The notes below the pieces were generated by a model. That model was not told where the DNA came from. It saw only the letters and a list, made by a program, of their open reading frames with translations, and did no database searches. This document shows positions 44,718 through 57,017 of a DNA stretch of 64,000 bases, piece by piece; the stretch's first letter is position 1; each line of letters begins with the position of its first letter. The position numbers were made by a program, and so were the translations under genes. This stretch comes from Arabidopsis thaliana (taxonomy: Eukaryota > Streptophyta > Magnoliopsida > Brassicales > Brassicaceae). The DNA is taken from contig NC_003076.8 of assembly GCF_000001735.4 (NCBI RefSeq), positions 15,193,835 through 15,257,834 of the forward strand, given 5' to 3'.

Positions 44718-47700
44718 TCAGGAATGATATTTCTTCAGATTGTGGGCGTTCCAAGATCGAGGAATGTTTTCGCCGGCCATGGTGAGTAGTTCGTAAACGC
44801 CACTGCGTACCACTTTGGATACTAGATAAGGGCCTTCCCATTTAGCGCCGAGTTTTCCTGCATTAAGCTCGGCTGTGTTTTCGTAGACTTTGCGGAGGAC
44901 CAAATCGCCGACTGTGAAGGATCGAGGCTTTACTTTGGTGTTATAATGCCGAGCGGCGGCTTGCTGGTAATTTTGGATTCTCAGGAGGGCGCTATCGCGA
45001 AATTCTTCTGCGTCGTCAATGTTACTTAAGAGCATTCGGTTATTGAGTTATGGGTTATTGACGAGCATAGTTCTGCGTAAACTGCCGACGCTTACTTCTG
45101 CGGGTGCCATGGCTTCAATTCCGTATGTCAAAGAAAAGGGTGTTGCGCCCGTTGAACGTCGAGGAGTTGTTCTGTGTGACTAAAGGACTCCATCAAGCTC
45201 GTCTGCCCAGGCTCCCTTTTTTGCCTCGAGTCGCTTCTTAAGTCCGTCCAAGATTATCTTGTTTGTTGCCTCGGCTTGTCCATTTCCTTGTGGGTAACGC
45301 GGTGTTGATTTGTTGAGGCGAATTCTCCATTTGGCGCAGAAGTCTTCGAATTGCCTAGAGATGAATTGAGACCCGTTGTCTGTAATTATCTCGTATGGGA
45401 GCCCGTGTCGGCATATGATATTCTTCCATACAAAGCGCTGTACTTCTCCAGCCTGGATCTTATTATAAGCTTCGGCTTCTACCCACTTAGTGAAATAGTC
45501 TGTCATTATTAGCATGAAGCGCTTGCCGTTCGAAGATGGTAATGGGCCGACAATGTCCATTGCCCAGCGCATGAAAGGATACGGTGCCGTAGACGTTGTA
45601 AGAGCTTCAGTTGGAGAGTGAATAATCGAAGCATGCCTTTGACAGGGTTCGCATTTGGCCACGAAACGGATACAATCTGTGATCATTGTTGGCCAATATT
45701 GGTCGTGCTTCTTTATTTTGGCCGCCAAACTTCGTCCTCCGGAATGGTTGCCTCCGGCACCTTCGTGTGTTTCTTTCATGACTAGCTCGGCTTCTTCTTT
45801 ACTTAAACACATCAACATTACTCCTGATGTCGTCCACCTTAGCAAGTGCTCCTTCATCATTGTATATTTAACTGCTTTTGCTTTCAGGCGACGAGCCTCC
45901 CCCTTTTCTTCGGGAACGACTCCGTCAGCGATATAGTCGATAAATTTCTGTCTCCAGTCCTTAGGTGACACAACGTCAGGAGGTTCATCGTCTGTTATCG
46001 GCTCGGTGATCATGCACACGAAAAGTCCCTTCTGGATGCTCGGCTTGTCAATGCACTCAACTGGAATAACTCGCCTGAGGTCCGGATCAGATGTTGAAGC
46101 TAATATTGCAAGTGCGTCGGCTGGAGCGTTCGCACTTCGAGGAATTTTATCGAGTGCAAAAACGTCGAAGGTTTTCGCCAGTCCTTGGACAATTTGTAGA
46201 TAGGCGTCCATCCGTTCGTTTTTTGCTTCATACTCTCCGTTGTACTGGCTTGCGACGAGCTGGGAATCACAGTAAGCTTGAAACTGGTTTATGTCGAGGC
46301 TTTTGGCCAAACGAAGGCCGGCGATCAGGGCTTCATACTCAGCCTCATTATTTGATGCTTCGAAACCGAGCCGGAAAGATTGTTCGAGGATTTCCCTTGT
46401 TGGAGAGGTTAGACGTATACCGACGCCTGAACCGAGCTGGGAAGACGCTCCATCCACGTGAAGACTCCATTTCTCGCTAACCGGGAGGCCGTTCGCTAAG
46501 CTCGGCGGGAGCTCGACGATGAAATCTGCTAACACTTGGGACTTCATGCTCGTTCGGTTTTGATATTCAATGTCATATTCTGATAGTTCTACGGCCCACT
46601 TAGCCATGCGTCCCGACTGTCCTGGGCTGTGGAGAATTTGACGTAATGGTTGGTTCGTCTGGACTATGATCGAGTGGAATTGAAAATAAGGTCGAAGCTT
46701 TCGTGCGGAGATAAGGACTGCGTAGGCAATTTTTTCCAACGTTGGGTATTTTAGCTCGGCCCCTTCTAACGTTTTACTAACGTAGAAGATTGGCTTCTGC
46801 TCTCCTCGGTCTTCCCTAACAATTACTCCACTGACTGCGGAACTTGATACTGCAATGTATAGGTATAAGGGCTCGCCTTCTTCGGGTTTCGATAACACCG
46901 GGGGAGTTGACAAATACCGCTTGAGTTCACTGAAAGCGTCTTCACATTCGTTTGTCCATTCGAATGTCTTATTTGCCGACCTTAGTAGTTGGTAGAACGG
47001 CAAACTTTTGCCTGTGGACCGCGCGATGAATATGTTTAACGCTGCTATTCTCCCTGTCAATCTCTGGACTTCTTTTTTGTTGCGCGGCGATTTGAGATCT
47101 AGGATTGCTTGTATTTGTTTTGGGTTTGCTTCAATGCCGCGCTTTGTAACAATATATCCGAGGAACTCGCCGGACGTTACACCGAATGAACATTTAGCCG
47201 GATTTAATTTCATGTTATATTTGTTCAACGTTTCGAAGCAGGCTGTTAGGTGTTCAATGTGATCTGCGGATTTTTTTGATTTGACCAACATATCATCAAT
47301 GTAAACCTCCATTGTCTTTCCTAGCTGAGGGGCGAACATTTGGTTTACCAATCGCTGATAGCGAGCCCCGGCGTTTTTTAGTCCGAACGGCATAACCTTG
47401 TAGCAGTACGTCCCTCTGTCTGTAATAAAAGATGTTTTTTCCTGGTCGTCTTTATGCATCGGTATTTGGTTATACCCAGAAAAAGCATCCATGAATGACA
47501 ATAACTCGTTGCCGGTCGTGGCTTCAACCATCCGATCAATATGGGGGAGCGGAAAACTATCTTTAGGACATGCTTTGTTGAGGTCCGTGAAATCGATGCA
47601 AACCCTCAATTTGCCGTTCTTCTTTTTTACGACAACGGGGTTTGCCAGCCATTCGGGGTACTTAACTTCGACAATGGAGCCAGCGCCGAGGAGTTTATCA

Positions 47701-48089
47701 ACTTCATCGTTAACAGCTTTTGAGCGCTCCGGACCAAGCTTTCGTCGTTTTTGTTTAATTGGCTTGAAGGTTGGGTCAACGTTTAATTCATGGCAAGCAA
47801 CCTCGGGATCTATGCCGACCATGTCGTCTATTGACCAGGCGAACGTTGCGACGTTCCTCTTAAGAAATGTTATGAGCTCGGTCTTTATATCTTCAGCAAG
47901 ATCAGCGCCGATCCCCACACACCGCTCTGCGTTTGAGTCATCGATGTTAACCTGAACTACCAATTCTCTGGTAGGAGAACTTTCTTCTTCTGCTCTTTTC
48001 TTAGGTGCGGGCTCGTCACTGCTGGCTTCGGAAGCTCGCTTTTTAGTGGATGGTTCGGTAGATTCCTTGGGTTCGGCGTCCTTTAATTG
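44718..48089 (-). pseudogene. pol: RT, two RNase H domains, integrase, with nonsense mutations
   Basis: The minus strand is open from just after a UAG (48092-48090) to 45180. RT motifs include FMDAFSGYNQIPMHKDD and YIDD (about 221-224, numbered from 47963). The gypsy RNase H (about 365-480) has lost its first Asp (LYIAVSSSAV), while a second, archaeal-type RNase H keeps HVDGASS (502-508), NNEAEYEAL, CDSQLV and ADALA. Integrase shows the HHCC zinc finger (HEGAGGNH, CEPCQRH), MDIVGPLP, TDNGSQF and NGQAEATNK. Trp to stop changes the frame end at 45180 (CTT TAG TCA), and a TAA lies near 45048; the integrase tail (DLVLRKVYENT, GPYLVSKVV) continues to 44718. This copy cannot make full-length integrase. 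Confidence 0.93.
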
Positions 48090-48708
48090 CTATAAGTCGA
48101 GCTCCTTTCGAAGTTTGCATTCAATTAAAAAGCACTTTAGGACATGCTTTGTTGAGGTCCGTGAAATCGATGCAAACCCTCCATTTGCCGTTCTTTTTTT
48201 TTACGACAACGGGGTTTGCCAGCCATTCGGGGTACTTAACTTCGACAATGGAGCCAGCGCCGAGGAGTTTATCAACTTCATCTTTAACAGCTTTTGAGCG
48301 CTCCGGACCAAGCTTTCATCGTTTTTGTTTAATTGGCTTGAAGGTTGGGTCAACGTTTAATTCATGGCAAGCAACCTCGGGATCTATGCCGACCATGTTG
48401 TCTATTGACCAGGCGAACGTTGCGACGTTCCTCTTAAGAAATGTTATGAGCTCGGTCTTTATATCTTCAGCAAGATCAGCGCCGATCCCCACACACCGCT
48501 CTGCGTTTGAGTCATTGATGTTAACCTGAACTACCAATTCTCTGGTAGGAGAACTTTCTTCTTCTGCTCTTTTCTTAGGTGCGGGCTCGTCACTGCTGGC
48601 TTCGGAAGCTCGCTTTTTAGTGGATGGTTCGACAGATTCCTTGGGTTCGGCGTCCTTTAATTGCTATAAGTCGAGCTCCTTTCGAAGTTTGCATTCAATT
48701 AAAAAGCA
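47561..48708 (-). repeat. 574-bp internal tandem duplication in gag-pol
   Basis: 47561-48134 and 48135-48708 are direct copies with a few differences. The unit covers the end of gag-pro, the UAG junction and the start of RT. In transcript order the first-met copy (48708-48135) has a CGA to TGA change near 48314 and then runs into the second copy out of frame, so gag cannot be extended into the working RT copy. Confidence 0.95.
48658..48666 (-). promoter_or_regulatory. Stop-codon readthrough context at the gag-pro/pol junction
   Basis: The gag-pro frame ends DL-UAG and the next codons are CAA UUA, in the same frame as pol. UAG-CAA-UUA is the classic leaky context (UAG-CAR-YYA). The second duplicate unit has the same nine bases at 48084-48092. 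This suggests gag-pol was made by stop-codon suppression. Confidence 0.7.
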
Positions 48709-50907
48709 CGTACGAGCTAACTTTTGGTTTCCCCTTATTGTTTCGATGCCGACGCTTGTTGGGATTTTGATGCATTGATGATATGACGAAGGAATCGCCT
48801 GCATGTCGTGAATCCACGGCGTGCCCAGGATTATGTTGTAGATTACTGGCTTATCCACGACTACGAACTTATGCCATGTTGCCGCCCCTCCCAGATAGAT
48901 CGGTAATTTAATTGTTCCGTTCGTCATCAATGTGTTCCCGTCGAAGCCTGTTAAGGGGCGGACTGACGGCTTAATGTGACGTTCATGGACTTCCATTTTT
49001 TGCAGGACATCTTTGAATATAACGTTTACTGAACTCCCCGTATCGATTAAGATTCGAGTGACTTCACTTTCTCCAATGTGGAGCTCGATTACCAACGGAT
49101 CATTGTGCGCCAGATCTACGCCGAGAAGGTCTTCCGAGGTGAAGGTTAGGGGGGCCATCTCCTTTGCCGTAGGTGACGACCATAAAGTGGCGGCTCCTGA
49201 CTTAACGTATTTCTTGATTGATCGTACAGAGTCACGGCAAGCAGTTAGGCCTCCCATAATCATGTTAACCCTTCGGCGGGGAACTGGTGCGTCGATATGT
49301 TGTTGGTCGTTTTCTCGATTTCGTTTGGGGGGTTCCATGTCTGGATCACATTCTTCCTCATTGGTTGGTGGTGCTTCTTGCTGCCGGCCGGCGTGTGGGC
49401 CTAAACGGTGAAATACATTGTTGCCACCTCGGCCTCCTCGTGCCGCGTAGGTGTTGTTGTGGCCTTTGTATTGTCTATGCTGAACCTCGATGTCGCCCTT
49501 CTTGTACTTGTTTAATAGAATGCTTTGTAAGTGCCGACATGCAGCGGTGGAATGGCCAGATCGTTTGTGGAAATCGCAATATTGGTCCAAACCCCCCTCT
49601 TCATCTGTTCGACGAGCCTTTTCAAGGTTGGCTGGCTGAGCCACTGGGTCTACCTCGCTTACGAGATACGATGCAGCCTTCCTTTCGGTCTCCTGCCGGT
49701 ACTCCTGATTATAGTGTTGACGGGGTTCGTAATAATCATCCTGAACTTTTTCTTTTGACTGTTTGTTAGAAGTATGTTTCCTGCTGAAGGCCAGCTTTTC
49801 TTCTTCCATTTCGATATAGCGCGTTGCCTTGTGGAGGGCGTCTTCTAGATACACTGGCCGATTTAACAACAAATCATCGCAAAAACGCGACTCGTGCGAC
49901 ACAGCGTTGCGTAATGCCGAGATGGCCGCCTCATCCGGGACGGCGATGCGAGAGACGACTGCCTTAAACCTGTCAATAAAGGTGCGAAGCGGTTCCTTCG
50001 GGCCTTGGGCCATAGTCCAAAAGTCTGCGTGTGTCGTGCCGCGTTCAATGTACATGGAATAGTGCTTCAGGAAGGCGATTGAAAGTTCCAAGAAACTCCC
50101 TATTGAATTAGCAGGTAGGTCAGAAAACTAATTCAAGGCCGCACCCATAAGATGTTCGGAAAATAACTGACACTTGCCGGCCTCAGCTTCGCTCGGATGG
50201 AAATGGGCCCTTTGCGTGGCGACGCTGAAAGCCGATAAAAATTGTTGTGGATCCGTGTTACCTTCGTAACTTTTTAACTTTATCTTGTTATCATGCCGAA
50301 CTGAGACGTTGCTGATGTGTGCGGCAAAAGGTGTCTTTTAGGTTTTTTCCAGGATCTGCTCTAACTCAGGAGCGGAACTGGTCGCCTGATGAACTTTCTG
50401 GGACATTGCTTGGATCGTACTTCTCAGCTCCTGGATTTCCTCGTTCTGAGATCGCTCTTGATATTCACGTCCAACGGCATTCAGACCGCTCGGCCTTGTG
50501 TTATTTGCTCGGCGCATGGCGCTTGCGAATCCTTCCGAATGTTGAGCTGTTGGTTGACCTCGAAGGTCCGTGTATGCGTTAGTGAGAACGTCGAACCGTT
50601 CGGCATTCTTTTGATCCTGAGCTTGAATTTGCGCCAAAATGCTACGCATCAAAGCTCCTGGGTCATCTGGCCGTGCTTGTGGAGTTCGGGTTGGACGTCC
50701 TTCCCTTCCTTGTACTCCCGGCTCTAACCCTACGGTCGGTGTTGGTGTGTTGAGTACTGGTTCGTTCTCCACAGGATTGACTTCGATCGGGTTCGTCGCA
50801 TCTTTTCCACGTTCACCTCCTATTGGAGCTATGACGACCTGCTGAATCCTGTCTGGGGTGTCTTCGACGAACTCCCCACGGTCGCTTTCATGTTCGCTTC
50901 CCGGCAT
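48664..50907 (-). pseudogene. gag-protease with two nonsense mutations
   Basis: Starts MPGSEHESDRGE at 50907. A TAA after residue 189 (near 50338) and a TAG for expected Trp near 50129 (LNxFSDLP) break it; downstream 48664-50091 is open. The Gag core includes FLKHYSMYIERGTTHADFW and LRTFIDRFKAVVSRIAVPDE. A plant-type zinc knuckle (CDFHKRSGHSTAACRHL) follows, then the protease with DTGSSVNVIF, the aspartic active site. Length fits Tat-type gag-pro. Confidence 0.92.
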
Positions 50908-50954
50908 CCTTCCTTCTCGTAGATCTTCCTCGGCTTTCTCTTCTCCTTTTCTTG

Positions 50955-50981
50955 TGGTAGACCCCTACTTGGCGCGCCAAT
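50955..50981 (-). other. Primer-binding-site region
   Basis: On the minus strand ATTGGCGCGCCAAGTAGGGG follows the 5' LTR directly. TTGGCGC-type starts are usual for primer sites of plant Ty3 elements; I did not assign the tRNA. Confidence 0.6.
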
Positions 50982-51434
50982 TGTTGGAGTATAAAACCAA
51001 ACTTCCAAACCGAAGAATGAAATGCCGAGCCTTAAGGAAGATCTTTATTAATATCCTTGAAGTTCGGCTGTTTACAAAATGTTTCCACAGCCGAGCTTAA
51101 ACTTATTTAATACAGACTTCACAAGTCAAAACTAGACTTAATATTAATTAGAAGTTTAATTAGAAGTTTCTATTGCTTTTCTCTCCCACTTTTTCCTCTT
51201 CCTTTTTCTGACATTCCTTTGTCAGTATTTATAGTACTGAAAGGACAGTCTATCGTTCAGGTTTCTTCTCGATGTGGGACTTTCTCTTGACCAACAGCTT
51301 CCTTGAGGCGGGCCTCGTCTGATGCTGAGCTCTTTTTCTTTTAACGGGCCGGTCTTCCTTCCTTCCTTCTTTTTTACTAATTTTAATGTGTTGGGCTTTT
51401 AAACGTGTTGGTGGGGCGAAGCCCATGTCCAACA
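50982..51434 (-). repeat. 5' LTR of the retrotransposon
   Basis: 453 bases, TGTTGG to CCAACA. Differs from the 3' LTR by about a dozen substitutions and a rearranged patch (AATTAGAAGTTTAATTAGAAG, a small duplication). Confidence 0.95.
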
Positions 51435-51648
51435 TTCACTTTTACAGAGCGTCTTAGCTCGTGCCAAAGACAAAAATCGAAATAATAAAATGTTTTCATT
51501 TAAGTTAACATATATATACGTTTGCAACTAAAACAATTTAATAAAATTCTTTACTCGTAAAAAAATATTCATTTAAATGTCATATCAAATAAATAATATC
51601 CTAACAAGATTAGTTCGTAAAAAATAATATCTCATACAATATTACATA

Positions 51649-52195
51649 AGGGTGGGCAAAAAAAAAACGAACCAAAGCAAACCAAAATAAATGGTTTGGT
51701 TTGATTATGGTTTAGAATAAAAATTCATTTAGTTGTTATTTTTATTAAGTTTTTGGATAGGTTTGGTTTGTTTAAAACCGTACAACGGAATAGTTTTTTG
51801 GTTTTTGATTAAACTTAAGGATAACTATATATAATAATATTGTCCAGTTTATATTGTAATTAGTAGAATTACTATCTAATTTTTTTGTTTATTGGGCTTA
51901 TAATTATTGATCTCTTAGTGATATATAATTATTGATATTTTATTCTTATTCAAATTTATATTTTGTTTTGTAAAAACATAGCATAACTTAAAAAGTCCGG
52001 AACCAAACCGAAACCAAAGAGAACCAAAATACATATAGTTTTATACTTTTATATCCTTTCCATTTTATGTAAAATCGGAAAACCGTAACCAAACTAAATT
52101 ACATAGGGTTTCTATATAGTTTTCAATGTTTACAAAACCAAAAAAACGTAAAATCTGAAAGACCGAACTGAAACAAAACCAAACGGCCACCCTAT
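51649..52195. mobile_element. Decayed hAT-like element
   Basis: The left end AGGGTGGGCAAA and the right end, inverted, AGGGTGGCCGTTT, with TTACATA on both sides (51642-51648 and 52196-52202) approximating an 8-bp duplication. The interior is full of AACCAAACC/GGTTTGGTTT phrases, often seen inside Arabidopsis hAT-derived elements. No transposase. Confidence 0.55.
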
Positions 52196-52980
52196 TTACA
52201 TACTAATATTTTTCATAACACTAAACAAACTTACAAAATAATATAATATTATATGTCATTGTATCCCAAATGTGATGACCTTTTTAAATTTTTATCTATA
52301 AAACCCATCAAAAAATATTTGTTTTGTATTGGACCACATCTTTCTTAGGACCGGCAATGGTTGTGATTATTTGGTTTAGATCAAGAAAAGTCCAATTCTC
52401 TTCTCTATTTTTTGAAAAAAAAAATTTATAAAAAAAATTCAAATAACTTAAGAAAAATGTTGCATTTAATGTACATAAGGCTTTCTAGTTAAATAAACTT
52501 TACAATCATTTAAACAAACCATATAAATTTAACAAATGAGGGGGGGAAAACTTTAGATAATGAGATGAGGTCATATTTTAAGAAAAATATAGTCAAACCA
52601 AAAGACAAATGACATTTGAAAAAACAATAATGAATAAAGGAGAAAAGGAAGAGAATCTTTTTATCTCACAATATAAATGTTAATAGAGATAATTTCGGTA
52701 GTTTACAAATAAAATCTTATCAACATTATTTTGGTTTATATGGTAGTTTTTCTTTTATGAGTCACAATGGTTTTCATATAGAAAATTATCTATATACTTT
52801 AACGGATATATTACTATGCAACTTATACACTCGACACATGTTTGAACACTTGTGGTGGAATATGAGTTATAACCTTCACTTTATTTTACATATGGCCAAA
52901 TGGACAAAAAATTCTCACAACTCAACACATGCTTAAGCACTTGTGGAACATGTACATTAGTCATGGTTTTCACTTTATTT

Positions 52981-52997
52981 TGCATGATTGCCAAATG
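52981..52997 (+). promoter_or_regulatory. Conserved promoter block of nsLTP gene 4
   Basis: TGCATGATTGCCAAATG, identical to gene 1, 176 bases before the ATG. TATATTTATATAG near 53042 supplies a TATA box. Confidence 0.65.
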
Positions 52998-53156
52998 GAT
53001 GAGTTTTTCTTAACAAGGATAGATCAATCTGACTTGTCTGTTATATTTATATAGAGTTTTGCCATCGTAAGAACTAAGAACCTACAAACCAAAATCTCAA
53101 ATTTATAAGTTTTAAAAACAATTGAAAGCAAAAAGAAATCATCAAAGTTTCAAGAC

Positions 53157-53444
53157 ATGAAGTTCATGAAACTAATGGTCATCACAGTTGTGATAGTCGT
53201 CATGTCATCTCCTATTTTGATCAAATCAGAAGTGTCATCGTCATGTATTCCAACAGAACTCATGCCATGCTTACCGGCAATGACCACAGGAGGACAACCA
53301 ACTAAAGATTGTTGCGACAAACTGATTGAGCAAAAGGAATGTTTATGTGGTTACATTAACAATCCCTTATACAGTACGTTTGTTAGCTCTCCAGTTGCTC
53401 GCAAAGTTTTAGAAGTTTGTAATATTCCTTATCCTAGTTGTTAA
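53157..53444 (+). CDS. Type II non-specific lipid-transfer protein
   Basis: A single exon of 95 aa. Signal peptide MKFMKLMVITVVIVVMSS; mature protein begins near SEVSSSCIP. The eight cysteines fit C-x7-C-x13-CC-x8-CxC-x23-C-x6-C with CLC in the middle. Its nearest relatives are the gene at 36.0 kb and the altered copy at 57.2 kb. Probably At5g38195. No defect seen, so this is likely the working member of the duplicated pair. Confidence 0.92.
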   Translation: MKFMKLMVITVVIVVMSSPILIKSEVSSSCIPTELMPCLPAMTTGGQPTKDCCDKLIEQKECLCGYINNPLYSTFVSSPVARKVLEVCNIPYPSC

Positions 53445-54766
53445 AGCTCAATAAATATGTAAAACATTATTAGTAATAATAAATCCTAATCTTATATAAC
53501 AACAGTTCAGTGATGATGATGGTTGTTGGGAGTTTTCAATGTCATCTTTGAAGCTTAAAAATTGTGGTGTTAATTTTTTGAGACTGGTTCCAATAAAACG
53601 ATTGTGGGTTTATTGGTTCCAATCAAAAGAACACACTTTTATTACTGTTTTCTATGTCTTATTCATATTTATATGATGAGTTTAAGTAGGAAAGCAAAAC
53701 AAATGTAATGCTATTTGTACAAGTTGGAAAAGACAAAAACTGAAATATAGATTCATAGTGCCAAAAGGAGAAAAACAAAAATAGACTAGTTATTTCGTAC
53801 CGCTATTAACTTGTAAACAAATGAAAATGATTAAGCTAATATTGGCTTTATCGAATATCATGATTCACAATCATCACCTCTTTATGCTCATGAAATATTC
53901 TTCAGTTCGAAAGAATTTTGCTCTCAAAACTAAAACTAAAGAAATGAAGTGGTAATTATTCCATAAGCTCTTGATAACTACTTAGCTGCTTCTTTGGTAT
54001 TTGATCCACTGTTAAAAACCACAAGAGCTAATAGATGAAAAACAAAATTGAAGAATAGAAGATATCATACCTTGCGCTTACAAACTTGATATTGTTTAAT
54101 AATTAGCTTCTCGTAGATTGTAGAAAGAGGCTTATTGAAAAATATTTCTAGATGCTTAGATTGTGAAGACAATTGTCTCGACACACACTATGTTATCTTT
54201 CACCGCCCTTCATAATCTATAACTGAAAATTGGTTTGATGTAAGAAATTCTTTTATCATTGTCTTGACATGCTCTTGTTCCTTAATTTATCTTGCGTTTT
54301 ATCTCATATCAGTTACCAAAATCATAATTTGTTTCATCAGCCTCGAGTTTCACGTAACTCGAATGTTTTTGAGCTTTTCTTAAGATTGAAACCTCTGCGA
54401 TATTATTTTTGTACCTACATCCTGATGTGAGAAAGGATTCAGTTTAAAGTTATAGCTTTTTTGTATGAACGTAAAATTTTAGAATGCATGTGTTACATAG
54501 AATGCATCTCCATTTTAAAAGCTTTGAACTTAAAACAGAGAGAAAACACATATTAAGTGTTATTGTCGAGATTGGAACCACATGTGGAGGTCGTCATCAA
54601 GCTTTGTCAAAATTATTTTGGTAGAGGAAAGCTACGTCATCATAATCAAACTATCAAAGACAAATATATTCATATGAGATCACCGTCCTCTCTTTGCATT
54701 TGAAGTTTCCAGCAATTTATCGATCTTATGTATAAGTTAAACAACTCGTATCCAATTATACGGTTA

Positions 54767-54856
54767 TACCACTCACACGATAATTCTCATGGGTTAACCT
54801 CTCCTTGGATCCGGGATTACTTCTCAACCGCTCCACCACCATACCGAGCTACACGG
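54767..54856 (-). repeat. SINE-like sequence
   Basis: Read on the minus strand it has GTAGCTCGGTATGGTGG, close to a tRNA A box, followed by GGAGCGGTTGAGAAG and ATCCCGGATCC. Copy 2 carries the same sequence, split by the solo LTR. Family not identified. Confidence 0.35.
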
Positions 54857-55741
54857 AACTCATATATTGTGTGTTTTGTTTTGTTATGAGAAAAATAACA
54901 TGATTCATCATAATCATGTTTTAAGACAGAGATATAAACAATAATACATGTAGAATAATGAAGAGTTTTTGGAACCCAAAACACAAAACTACTATGCGAT
55001 TTTAAATTGGAATCATATGTTCCACACTAGAAACCTAAAGGAACACAAAAATGATGCAATTGTGGACTCATGAAATAAAATGGGTTTAGGTCAAATCTTA
55101 AAAGGGGTATGAATGCGGATACGTTTCTTATGGCTACGTTTTTTTTTCAAAGTAATTCTTTTAATTTTTTTAATTAGGTACGAAGCTGACGTGACCTATG
55201 GAGAAAGTTTTTAAAAATAGCTTTTCTATGTTTTGAGAAGGCTCTAGGGCTACATTTAGGTATGGAGTTGATATGTATTGGGTAAAGATCAATCAAATAA
55301 TCAAAACTTATTACTCCAATTTGGATCAACAAAAAGAAAATGAATGACTTTGGACTTCCTCAACTTTGGGCTGACCAATTTGGACATTTATCCAATTTGG
55401 ACTTCTACTAGGACATACATCATTTTTTGTTCAATTTAACTTTAAGTGTATGGGTTTTTGTTTGAAAAATTGGGTCTAAGAGCATCTTGTATTGTCTCTC
55501 ATAAATTTCAATAGAAAATCCATTAAAAGTTATACAAAAGCGGGTTGCATTAACTAGTAATCTGGGAACTAAAATCAATTTTGAAACATTTGACCCTCCT
55601 GTTACAAATAATAATACTTAATAAACGCAGACACGAAGGTTCAGACTTGAGACCCTCTTATTGAACGATAATTAATTTGACCAGTTGAGAAAAAATAATA
55701 ATATAATCATAGATTCAATTTTGACGGAAACGCATACACAA

Positions 55742-56350
55742 TATTACATGAATAAGGTCCCCACAATACGAGCTATGAAGTAGAGCCCTTCCCTCAAGTA
55801 CATCTTATGCGGCACATTTTTAAGTGTAATCCATAGAAGAATTGATTTGATCTCATGTGCTTCCTTCGCTGCATTAGGCGACCACATAGAAACCACTATG
55901 GGAATATCAGGTATATTCCATCCCCTTTCGCAGTACCCTACTTCTAGTTTGTGCATCCTTGATTCTGAATTTCACTGTTGTTTCATTCACTTCATAGACA
56001 TCAATCCGAATTGATATGTTTCCCAAAGGCGAGATCTTGTTTACTATTACGCGAACTTTAGCTCCATGGGGAGCCTTGTCCAAAAAGTTTTTCTCTAGAA
56101 AATCTTCCTAAAGAGGCACTGAATTTTGAATGAGGTCATCTGATATCTCCACTAAAGAAGCTCCATCGACCACTTCGACTAGAAACGTGTGACTTATGTT
56201 TAAAATCTGTTTTCGACTGCTCCAGCATAGGATTTTTGTTGAGACTGACTAGACTGCTCCTGTACCGGTGGAGGAAGAGACTTCTTTTTCGGCGCCGACT
56301 TCCCCCGTAGAGTCTCTGCCTTGCGACAGACACCAAAAACCATAAAAAAC
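55742..56350 (-). pseudogene. LINE ORF1 fragment (DUF4283-type) at the duplication junction
   Basis: The minus strand reads SYAGAVENRF, VEVVDGASLVEISDDLIQN, FLDKAPHGAKVRVIVNKI and then WNIPDIPIVVSMWSP, LKNVPHKMYLREGLYFIA, the standard ORF1 of Arabidopsis L1-type LINEs. A stop replaces the expected Trp (SVPLxEDFL) and frames shift near 55957 and 56200. It has no counterpart at the right end of copy 2. Confidence 0.85.
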
Positions 56351-57017
56351 CAAACCATAAAAATATTTGTTTTGTATTGGGCCACATATTTGTTGTGATA
56401 ATTTTTTTAGATCAAGAAAAGTCCAATTCTCTTCTCTGTTTTTTGAAAGTTTCTTTTATCAAAAAATAATTAACTTAGGCAAAATGTTGCATTTAATGGA
56501 CATAAAGTTTTCTTGTTAAATAAACTTTACATTCATTTAAACAAACCATACACAATTTAGCAAATGTGGAGAAAAAAACTCTAGATATTGAGATGAGGTT
56601 ATTTTTTTAAGAAATATATAGTCAAACCAAAAGACAAATGAAATTTGAAACAATTTTAATTACAAAAAGGAGAAAAAGAAGAGAATCTTTTTATTTCACA
56701 ATATTAATAGTAATAGAGACGATTTTGGTAGTTTACAAATAAAATCTTATCAAATGTATTTTGGTTTATATGTTAGCTTTTATTTTATTAGTCACAATGA
56801 TTTTTATATAGAAAATGATCTATATATTTTAACGGATATATTATTATGCAACTTAAACACTCTACACAGGTTTAAACACTTGTGGAATATGAGTCATGAC
56901 CTTTACATTTTGTTTTGCATATGGCCAAATGGAAAAATATTTCTCACAACTTACACAACTCAACACATGCTTGAGTACTTGTGGAACATATACATTAGTC
57001 ATGATTTCACTTTATTT

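Larger units (their letters stand above)
39537..51434 (-). mobile_element. Full-length Ty3/gypsy LTR retrotransposon, Tat lineage
   Basis: 11,898 bases between perfect 5-bp duplications TTCAC (39532-39536 and 51435-51439). LTRs start TGTTGG and end CCAACA. Order on the minus strand is 5' LTR (right), primer-site region, gag, protease, RT, RNase H, integrase, then a 3' region with antisense frames, polypurine tract and 3' LTR (left). A second, archaeal-type RNase H after a decayed first one, and antisense genes in the 3' region, are known marks of the plant Tat clade (ATLANTYS-like in Arabidopsis, from memory). About a dozen substitutions plus a small indel separate the LTRs by eye, so insertion is not very recent. 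Several nonsense mutations and an internal duplication make this copy defective. Confidence 0.95.
52303..55742. repeat. Segmental duplication, copy 1
   Basis: Aligns along most of its length with 56360-60658: the shared start ATATTTGTTTTGTATTGG, the nsLTP promoter and gene, and about 2.3 kb downstream to CGGAAACGCA(T/G)ACACAATATT. It lacks the solo LTR and the 57.9-58.25 kb insert of copy 2, so it shows the empty sites. Confidence 0.9.
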
